Positions 1 through 7,700 of a stretch of DNA of 15,823 nt are shown here, piece after piece. The notes beneath the pieces are model-generated. The model was not told where the DNA came from. It did not search any database and saw nothing but the letters and a program-made list of their open reading frames with translations. The stretch's first letter is position 1; every line of letters starts with the position of its first letter. Source of the DNA: Promethearchaeota archaeon (GTDB taxonomy: Archaea > Asgardarchaeota > Lokiarchaeia > Sigyniarchaeales > Promethearchaeaceae); the NCBI GenBank assembly GCA_014729055.1, contig WJKO01000070.1, forward strand, positions 1-15,823. Direction: 5' to 3'. Made by a program: the position numbers and the translations under genes.

Positions 1-650
1 CCGAAGAGCACCATTGCAAATAAAAGAGCGGGGATCCAGTTGATCATAATATCCGAAATAATTGGAGCATACTTATTCTTTGCATAAGATGCCAACAACC
101 CGATGATTCCGAATACCACGCTTAACATAACCATGGGGTCACTCATTATCCCGGTAAAAAGTGCAAGTATTTGAGAATCTTGAGTAGCTCCTTTGGGTAA
201 AAATGTCCCCTCGATCAAACCATTTTCTGCTAACGTGTGTAATAAGAGGATAAAGCCCGCAGCTATAAGGGCACATGTAATAACCCCTTGTTTTTCGTGA
301 ACCTGTTCTGCCATTTCTGGCTGAGTTTCAGAAAGGGGGATGACTTCATCAATTAATCTATGTTTCGACGATTTATCCGATTGTGCTGCAGCGATCCCCA
401 GATATGCGACAATTATACCTAAAACGATTACGGTAACATAGATATATGGCTCAGTGGACAGCAGTTGAACAATTTCAAGGTCGACCAAGTAATAGATAAT
501 AATTCCCAGCCCGATAAAATCAACTAAGAGGGGAATATTTACTTCCTTTTTTCCTATCACCAGATCAAACTTATTTACCCTTATACTGATATAATGGCTC
601 ATTATTGAGGCAAACAATGCCAACGGAATGAGTATATAGTAGAGTTCCAT
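1..650 (-). CDS. Polytopic membrane protein, 3' end cut by window edge
   Basis: Translating the - strand from the ATG at 648-650 gives 216 uninterrupted codons up to the window edge, so the C-terminus lies outside. The product starts MELYYILIPLALF. Hydrophobic helices are visible near residues 3-23, 40-60, 68-89, 122-140 and 172-190, with another starting around 203. A charged loop at residues 91-121 is probably cytoplasmic. The start lies one base after the stop of the CPBP protease gene, and a Shine-Dalgarno-like AAGGAG lies inside the end of that gene about 11 bases upstream, so it is probably the next cistron of the same operon. No catalytic motif or family was recognised. The reading frame is well supported by length and tight spacing; the function is unknown. 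Confidence 0.8.
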   Translation of the reverse strand, partial: MELYYILIPLALFASIMSHYISIRVNKFDLVIGKKEVNIPLLVDFIGLGIIIYYLVDLEIVQLLSTEPYIYVTVIVLGIIVAYLGIAAAQSDKSSKHRLIDEVIPLSETQPEMAEQVHEKQGVITCALIAAGFILLLHTLAENGLIEGTFLPKGATQDSQILALFTGIMSDPMVMLSVVFGIIGLLASYAKNKYAPIISDIMINWIPALLFAMVLF

Positions 651-651
651 T

Positions 652-1839
652 TTATTTTTTTCTCCTTAAGTCGTGTAATAACATATATAGAAAAACCGAT
701 AATAACCCGTAAAATACATACTGAAAAAATGGATATAATGGACCCGCAGGATATGGAGACGCCATCATACCCGATATTATTATCCCCATAAATGCACCAA
801 CATAGATTGCCGTCATTATACACGTTTCCCTCCGTTTTTCTGCATCAAACAGCGGAATGACAATAAAGAACGCCAGAAAGAAATATGCCGGAATACTAAA
901 AGGTAGTGCATTAGAGATAAACGCAACAAACACCGTTGTGGCTGTTCCTATCAGCAATATCTTGAACACAACGCTGTATAAAAAGTTACGCTGTAATACG
1001 ATAATAACGATAATAATAACAATTATTGCAAGCAAAATTACAAATGATAACGATACATTTTCGCCGAGAGATGCGATAAGATTCCCGGAATTCGCAAGGG
1101 AATTATTCAATGCATGCAAAACCATCGCACTGAAAATACCGAATTTCAAGCTGATATAGGCACAAAATGCACCCAACACCATTAATTCCAGAATAATATA
1201 ATAGACTGCACCTGAATCCACAAAATCTTGATAATACGTTTGATATTTCGGAAAGTGCATAAGTCCGAATGCAACCGCATTTATCACTACCGCAATAGCA
1301 TTTCTTACCGATTTTGAACACTCAATGAGGTTTAAGATTAAAATACTGAAATATAGAATTGTTCCGCGGAAAAACATCTCCTCCACCGGAATAATAATTA
1401 TGAATTCTATAAGCAGAGAGTCCAGCGCAGATAACGACGCTTGTCTGACTGCAGCTTGATTGAGCAAGTCGCTGATCTTACTGCCTAAAACTACGCTCAA
1501 GATGACAATACAAATAATTCCGCCGAACAAAAACGTAATGCTCCTCGTGAATTTTTGTTTGTTAAATTTAATTGGAGTTGACTTATGATTTTTCACGAGA
1601 AATATAACAGGATACACCGCTCCAAAGATGAAGAAGAACCATAAGTCCGACAAGATACCGAGAATTTCGAGATCCTGCTTTAACAGATAATATGCTCCCA
1701 TTAGGGGGATAAGAATGATATAGATTCCAATGGCAATAAGATCAAATCTTTCTTTATATCCTATGAGTTCATCATCAAACAAGAGATCTTCTTCCAAATT
1801 TGAAGTATCTCGACCAATACTTTGGATTAAAGGTTTCAT
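652..1839 (-). CDS. CPBP-family (Rce1/CAAX-type) intramembrane metal-dependent protease
   Basis: This 395-residue multi-pass membrane protein carries the conserved motifs of the CPBP/Abi family. EEMFFRG at residues 153-159 matches motif EExxxR (E153, E154, R158), FGLMHF at 191-196 matches FxxxH (H195), and LHALNN at 241-246 gives the third motif (H242, N245/N246). Family members cleave substrates within or next to the membrane. Known roles include CAAX prenyl-protein processing, bacteriocin self-immunity and, in some subfamilies, C-terminal sorting of surface proteins. About 10-11 hydrophobic helices are visible, four or more of them after the catalytic core (about 264-282, 288-310, 316-331, 341-360, 371-388), so it is longer than a minimal CPBP domain. 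The ATG overlaps the stop of the upstream gene (ATGA), and GGAGG lies 7 bases before it. Substrate unknown. The neighbouring surface proteins are the obvious candidates, by inference only. Confidence 0.88.
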   Translation of the reverse strand: MKPLIQSIGRDTSNLEEDLLFDDELIGYKERFDLIAIGIYIILIPLMGAYYLLKQDLEILGILSDLWFFFIFGAVYPVIFLVKNHKSTPIKFNKQKFTRSITFLFGGIICIVILSVVLGSKISDLLNQAAVRQASLSALDSLLIEFIIIIPVEEMFFRGTILYFSILILNLIECSKSVRNAIAVVINAVAFGLMHFPKYQTYYQDFVDSGAVYYIILELMVLGAFCAYISLKFGIFSAMVLHALNNSLANSGNLIASLGENVSLSFVILLAIIVIIIVIIVLQRNFLYSVVFKILLIGTATTVFVAFISNALPFSIPAYFFLAFFIVIPLFDAEKRRETCIMTAIYVGAFMGIIISGMMASPYPAGPLYPFFQYVFYGLLSVFLYMLLHDLRRKK

Positions 1840-3113
1840 TTATCTTCCTCCATTTCTTCGATATCACGAATCTTTTTAGATAATTCAACGATTTGCTCTT
1901 TTTGTACAATACCAACAATATATTTGCTCGCATAAGACATTGCAAATATGATAATTCCCACGTGAATTATCCATTGCACCACAGCCACGATTGTATATAT
2001 TAATTGCTTCAGCCAACTTGGGATAATCCAAGGTACAAAAGGAATATTAAATCCCGTTGTACTGTAATCATTCAATACCTCAATAATGTAAAAGACCAAG
2101 ATAAAAATGCTGATAATAACAAGGAAAATCTCATAGGTAAATACTGCCGTCTTTCTGGAAATAAATCCGAGGGCAAAGATGAGCAAATAACATGCCAGAA
2201 TAACCAATCCTGTGATTACCAAATAGGGTGCCCCTTCCGGGATATAAAGACCGCTAGTAGCATAGGAATACGTAACAGAATGTTGATCGCTCGTATCTTT
2301 ATCACTTTCAATGTGCAACTCAATGTTATAATCTAGATTGGGATTAATTGGATCAGAGGGAATAATTTTAAACATAAAGAAAACAAATAACTCATCTTTC
2401 TGATCGGGATAATTGATAAATATTGAATTAAAAGCTTCCACCCAATTACCCGCTAAAAGTGCTATCCATGCATCTAATGATATTGCACCCCAGTCTTGAT
2501 CTTCGGCAAACTCAACCTTCCACTGTTGCTCATCTTCCATAGACGTTTCAGACGGACTGGCTATATTCGACTGGTCGCTATACCATGGACCTGGTATTAC
2601 CGCTGCGTCCCTTTCCCAATCATAGGTATCCGAAAATAATCTAACTATCTCAACAGATTCAACTTCAAAATTAAAATAAATGGAAATATCAAAATGCATG
2701 GTTTCCGTATTAATTTCTTCACGCTCGGAAAGGTGATAACACACGGGTTTTGAGGGATAGAGAATAGAATTTTCATCTTCGGGTAGTTCAATATTACCAG
2801 ACCCCGGATAAAATACATAAGCAGGCGGAATTAAATTCCGTTGTGTTCTATTCTCGTAAAAGGTTCCTTCCGACATTCTTGCCGATGGTGGAATTAACAC
2901 TACCATCAATAAGAGCCCGATTCCGAGCACCATAAGGGAAAGAAGGTGTTTTCGGTTCGTTTTTTTGTCCCATTTTTCCTCCATCGCAATACCAATGATA
3001 AAATACATAACAATAAAGGCGAAAATCAACTCTACAGTATTTAGAAACAACAATACCATCATTATTCCAACTGACACCAAGATTGCCAGCGCAATATTCG
3101 TTGATTTTTTCAT
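1836..3113 (-). CDS. Six-helix membrane protein with large extracytoplasmic domain
   Basis: The 425-residue product has predicted membrane helices at about 7-24, 26-44 and 57-75. A hydrophilic, aromatic and acidic domain follows at about 76-293, then three more helices at about 294-317, 324-346 and 370-395. The tail at 405-425 is highly charged and could form a short cytoplasmic coiled coil. The central domain alternates short hydrophobic and polar stretches, suggesting beta structure, and has a single cysteine. No family was recognised. The ATG at 3111-3113 has a GGAG element about 12 bases upstream. The 3' end overlaps the protease start by four bases, so the two proteins are probably made together. 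The domain lies between two membrane bundles, so it could act as an extracellular sensor or as a scaffold or substrate of the protease; this is inference. Confidence 0.85.
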   Translation of the reverse strand: MKKSTNIALAILVSVGIMMVLLFLNTVELIFAFIVMYFIIGIAMEEKWDKKTNRKHLLSLMVLGIGLLLMVVLIPPSARMSEGTFYENRTQRNLIPPAYVFYPGSGNIELPEDENSILYPSKPVCYHLSEREEINTETMHFDISIYFNFEVESVEIVRLFSDTYDWERDAAVIPGPWYSDQSNIASPSETSMEDEQQWKVEFAEDQDWGAISLDAWIALLAGNWVEAFNSIFINYPDQKDELFVFFMFKIIPSDPINPNLDYNIELHIESDKDTSDQHSVTYSYATSGLYIPEGAPYLVITGLVILACYLLIFALGFISRKTAVFTYEIFLVIISIFILVFYIIEVLNDYSTTGFNIPFVPWIIPSWLKQLIYTIVAVVQWIIHVGIIIFAMSYASKYIVGIVQKEQIVELSKKIRDIEEMEEDK

Positions 3114-3142
3114 TATCTTTATCTTCTCCTTTTCCCTTCATT

Positions 3143-3190
3143 AAAAAAAGAAAGAAAAAGTATTGTATTAAAAAAAATTTTTATATTTTT
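3143..3190 (-). terminator. T-rich tracts between membrane genes (possible terminator, overlapping a TATA-like element)
   Basis: Read on the - strand, the gap between the 342- and 425-residue genes has an eight-T run (3170-3177), then a five-T run (3155-3159) and a seven-T run (3143-3149). Oligo-T tracts without a hairpin are the usual archaeal intrinsic terminator. An AT-rich stretch at about 3180-3190 could also be a TATA element with a start near 3158, so the gap may end one transcript and start another. Confidence 0.45.
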
Positions 3191-3192
3191 AA

Positions 3193-4221
3193 CTAATCTC
3201 CAACATCGGTGGATAGAACGCGTGCACCATCGATAAATACAGACATGATACTCAGGATAATAATCCACACGCTTGTATTAGCCAGAGCCCAGATTAATCC
3301 GAGGATAGCCATTGGGGCTTCAGCGGCGGGATCCATGGATTCAGTAAATAAAGTAACAAAATCTTCGGGCGGCAATACAGTTCCTGTGAGGATCAATGCT
3401 GTAATTATGGCGGGAATCCCAGCCATAGTCATCTGTGCCACTGACACCCATGTTTGGCTCGATTTTCGGTTTATTGAAGCTATCGTTGCAATTGTGCCGA
3501 GTAAAATAAATGCTACGTTGACGACTGCCATATTGCTGGTAAATAACATGCCAAATATTGCATTCATTCGGTCGCCTGGGTTCATCGCACCTTCGGGAAT
3601 TGAGATATAATCTGCTGCAAACCACGGTAATAAAGCAATAACAATTACTGAGATGGGCATAATAAGCTTGCTTGCTTTTTCTGCTGAATCAAAGTCGGGG
3701 TCGTTCCAAATCATGGCTGCTTGACCGAACAAAAAGATAGACATAAATCCTAGTCCAAATGCTAAATCCAATTGAAATTGAAGGAGTAAATCCGTTTCTA
3801 CGTTTAAATAACCCCAGAGGTCGACACCATAAAACAAGTCAAACAAAAAGACTGCACCTATTAGCACACAAATTCGTTGTATTACACGCGTTGTTCCCCA
3901 TCCTAAATTGTCTTTGACAACTTTATTAAGAGATACAGCGACTAATATGACCATGACAAGCACCGAAAATCCAAATGCATAAGGATCTGTCCATACTGAT
4001 GGGCGATAGAAGTTGAGGATATATGCGATCACCACAAGAGCCAATCCGACTGCCCAGTATTTTACCGTTGAACCAGAGGTTCCGCTATAGAGATCTGAAT
4101 ATAAATCACCGGTTGAAGATCCGTCGAGTGAGGTGATTTTTGCTTGTTTTATTCGTCCTTGTTTTTTAGGTTTAGAAAAGTCTACTTCAGTCAATTCAAA
4201 TTTTTCTAGGTCTTCGTTCAT
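3193..4221 (-). CDS. Eight-helix membrane protein, unknown family
   Basis: The 342-residue product has a hydrophilic N-terminal tail of about 52 residues, lysine-rich then serine/glycine/tyrosine-rich, and about eight hydrophobic helices (53-72, 79-99, 113-132, 147-170, 185-204, 222-248, 260-282, 303-331). Short acidic loops such as WNDPDFDSAEK (172-182) and PPEDFVTLFTES (284-295) separate them. It has one cysteine (C118), no transporter signature and no catalytic motif that I can identify. The ATG is preceded by GGGAGG at 7 bases, which lies in the last codons of the upstream 150-residue gene; only three bases separate the genes. This arrangement fixes the start and implies coupled translation. 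It may be a membrane partner of the small soluble protein, inferred from position alone. Confidence 0.85.
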   Translation of the reverse strand: MNEDLEKFELTEVDFSKPKKQGRIKQAKITSLDGSSTGDLYSDLYSGTSGSTVKYWAVGLALVVIAYILNFYRPSVWTDPYAFGFSVLVMVILVAVSLNKVVKDNLGWGTTRVIQRICVLIGAVFLFDLFYGVDLWGYLNVETDLLLQFQLDLAFGLGFMSIFLFGQAAMIWNDPDFDSAEKASKLIMPISVIVIALLPWFAADYISIPEGAMNPGDRMNAIFGMLFTSNMAVVNVAFILLGTIATIASINRKSSQTWVSVAQMTMAGIPAIITALILTGTVLPPEDFVTLFTESMDPAAEAPMAILGLIWALANTSVWIIILSIMSVFIDGARVLSTDVGD

Positions 4222-4224
4222 TTT

Positions 4225-4677
4225 TTATCCTCCCTTTTCCTTCTTTTTTTTCTCGAAATCTTTAAGTTGTTCAAGTGCATCAGGACTGACGCATGCTGAT
4301 TGAACTTTTTTGTTCTTATAGTCGATATTCTGAACTCCGACATAGTCAGTTGGGCATTCTAATAGTCCCCGTTTTATCTTTTTTGATTGAAAGATATTTC
4401 CTTTTGTCTTCGCTGTTTTCAAACTATCGTCATCTACTGCTAATAAACCCGGCGCCGTCTTGCCGAGTTCGTCAAGACGTTCAAGTCCTTCGCTTACATT
4501 TTCAAGTACTACCGCTTTTTTTCTAGATCCAATCGCTCCGATGGCTTCATCTGATCCTTTCGACTTTTGCACGTTATCAACGTAATTCATCATTTCATCA
4601 ATTTCTAACTCAGATAAGTCTGCAGTTTCTATTTTTTCGATTAGTTGGCGTTTATCCAATTTTTTATTTTTTTTCAT
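4225..4677 (-). CDS. Small lysine-rich soluble protein, unknown function
   Basis: This 150-residue hydrophilic protein has no signal peptide or membrane helix. It starts MKKNKKLDKRQLIEKIE, continues with acidic helices likely to pack as a short coiled coil, and ends in a lysine/glutamate-rich tail finishing Gly-Gly. Its only two cysteines are in the C-terminal half (ECPTDYVG and QSACVSPD). I chose the ATG at 4675-4677 because AAAGGAG lies six bases before it; an in-frame ATG at 4705-4707 has no ribosome site and would add ten lysine-rich residues. The last codons GGA GGA TAA double as the ribosome site of the next gene. It is probably a cytoplasmic factor that works with the co-transcribed membrane protein. 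Not assignable to a family. Confidence 0.75.
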   Translation of the reverse strand: MKKNKKLDKRQLIEKIETADLSELEIDEMMNYVDNVQKSKGSDEAIGAIGSRKKAVVLENVSEGLERLDELGKTAPGLLAVDDDSLKTAKTKGNIFQSKKIKRGLLECPTDYVGVQNIDYKNKKVQSACVSPDALEQLKDFEKKKKEKGG

Positions 4678-4798
4678 TTTTTTCTCCTTTTCAGGTTTTT
4701 TTTTCATAATTTTTGGTTAAATTTGCGAAATTTTTATTTCAATATTACTTGATTTTTTTACAAACATAATGTATTTAATAATATTTTAGCCGATATGA

Positions 4799-7700
4799 TC
4801 AGATTCCGAACATTATACCGGCATTAAGGGTTATAATCATCCCGATTAAAAATACACCGAGCGCAATGAACCCTCCTATAAGGTAATACCATGTTTTATT
4901 CAATACGATAGATTGATAAAGCGGTTTACCTTCATCGATCCTTATTTCTGCTAAGAAATACCAGATAATAAACGATGCAATTGCAGCGGAACCCGTTATA
5001 ATGAGCCTAATAGTTACCGCACGATCAATTGGACTTGTAATAGCATAAATCCCCGAGATGCAAAATACAACAACGGCAAGGATGCCCACAGCCGTATAGT
5101 ATGCTTTCTCGTCACCGCCGAAGTATTTTTCGATTAACGTGGGTGTATCTTCATCCTCTTCGGGACTGCGTGCAACCTCCATCATGGTACGACCATCGCC
5201 TTTTTGCGAGGGTATTGGGATTGTACCGCCGATTACACCGATTACTCCGCACGCGATTGCCAGAATTACGGGAGTGATCAAGGCAGTACGGTTCAAGTCC
5301 AAGATACTCGCAGGATGGGTTGATAAATATGAAGATTCGGCTCGACCGGTAGCGTCAATCATCCTATTAATGCTGTTTGCGGGGTCAAAATATACATCCG
5401 GCACGACGGTTGAACCCGAAAACACAAACATGTTAAGCACAACAAACACACCCGCGAAAATACCCGCACCAATTCCGTAATATGCAATATTGCTTCGGTC
5501 AAATAGCGAAACTTTCGGTTTAATGTATTTGGAGCCTATAACGACCCAGACTAAGATGAACACACCAGCGGACACGAGCAATGACAAAATCAATGGTCCC
5601 CAGTTAGCGGCTTCTGCCTCGAAACTTTCGCTGATAAATCTATACTGATAGCTACTCGAACTCGGTGAAAGCCCTGTTATTGTAACATAATAATCCATAT
5701 ATCCTCCCGTAGAGGGATAGTAAAATGATACGTCAGCATCAACATCTTCCCAACCGCTTTCCGATCTTCGCTGAAGTTTTGTCCCAGCTGTATTATAATC
5801 TCCTTGCCACGACCACACAATCTCCCTCATTTTAACCGTGATGTCGGCGTAGGACCTGGGAACATACAATTCGAAGTCGAGCGTGTGATAATAAAGACCC
5901 GTATCATCATCTACTTTTTCAATCCATTCGCCTCTTTGTATGGTTGGCCCTACCATATTATAGTCGAGGGTGGCTTCCGTAATTTTTTCGTTAAATACAA
6001 AATATAAAACCAATTCTCCTTCTTCATCAGAACTGATCTGTTTGGGATGATACGTATATTGTGCAGTCATCAAGGTAATGCTGGTTTCCGACGCAAATGC
6101 TTCTATATTAAAAGCATTTTCCGCCAGATGGAGTTTTACATTATAAGATGGCTCATTAAAGGTCAAGAGAGATTGAGCATGGGTGACTGCTTTTTGCACA
6201 TCACTTGCCGATAATTCAAAAACCACATCACCATCATCATACCACCAACCCCATGTCTCCTCCGGATCCCATTGACTACTATCTAAACCCATTCCTTGAT
6301 TCTCTAACGAATACGTATTTAACAAATAATAATCCACCGATAGAATACGAGAAGAATAATCGTGCACCCACATATCATCCTTTTTCAGCTTGACTTTTAC
6401 ACTATATTCGCCATTCTTAAAGTTCTTTGGATTCAAATAAGTTCCATCATCTTCGGTAGTCCATTTATCAGTTTCAATATCTGGGCTCATTTCTAATAGA
6501 TATGAAGTGCTATCATCAGTAAAAATCTGAATCCACGGTTTATAATCTTGATAATTATCTCGTAATGTTAATTTAAATTGTTTCAACCCGGCATCTTCCC
6601 ATAATAAGGTGCCCGTTCTTGATTCAAATTCTTCAAGCATGGGAAATTCCGTATAGGTCGAACTATAACTTACGGTTGAATGAATAAGGTTCTCATCTTG
6701 AATCACCCCCAAAACATAATAGGGGTTTAAGTAAGAAGCCAAATAAGAAAGGTCAAACGTTTCTTCATACATTGAAGATTCCTTCATCTGGTGCATTAAG
6801 GTAGCAGGAACTTTTGTTGACGATTCACCTAAAAGATCCCCTTGTTTAAGAAATGCAACCGGGGTTGAAATATGGACATTCTCGAAATTTTGACTTTCTC
6901 CGTCAATGGATAGTATAAAGTCCATTTCTATATCTAAAAGAAGCGATCTACGCCGGGGCATCCATTCGACGCTTGCAACTTCATCAAAAGTAAATCGGGC
7001 AGTCTCTTCGCCGGGGAACGAAAACTCGGGAGCTGGAACTGGATTAACTTTCATAAAATATAGTTCTTTCTTTGATAATGTTTGGTCGTAATTATGAGGT
7101 ACAATTTTGAATTCATTGAATGTAATTTTCGGGACCTCACCCTCAGGATCAGCGCTTACATCGAAAGATATTTGGTCTATTGCATCTTCTTGGAAGTTTT
7201 CCAGAATATTTTCGGTAAATATCGGGGTCTGAAAGATAATATTGTCAAGCGATATGAAATGCCCCTCAGATGATGTAAACGTATTCTGTTCATCTGATAA
7301 GTCTAAAGAGAATTCGGTTGATCCCGGGTCACCAAATCGATATGCATTAAAATAAAACGTCCTATCTGCCGGGACATACGAGGATCCCTCTTGAGATAGT
7401 GTATGTAGGTGCAACCATAATTCGTCTTCTACGGGCGTTGTATCGAGATAAAATTCGGAGAGATCCTTGAGAGAATAGCCGTATGATGTCATGCTTCCTC
7501 TTTCCCAGTGTTGACAATGAGAATCCGAATCAAATGCATACACATCAAATTCGCTGACTCCCACTCGCTGATGTATTGTACCCCAATATCCGTCAAAATA
7601 CGAATCATAATTGAATATGGGGGCACTCCCATCTGTTTGATCCACTAATAATTCATTTGGTGCTAATTGTAACGGTTCTCCGTCTACAATTGCTTGGGAA

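Noticed and set aside
2848..3141. 97-codon frame on - overlapping the start of the 425-residue gene
   Set aside because: It is a shifted frame of the same strand; the 425-residue frame has sensible membrane helices and continues into the overlapping protease gene.
3209..3610. 133-codon open frame on + opposite the eight-helix membrane gene
   Set aside because: Its hydrophobic stretches mirror those of the membrane gene on the other strand. The - strand gene has a strong ribosome site and operon context.
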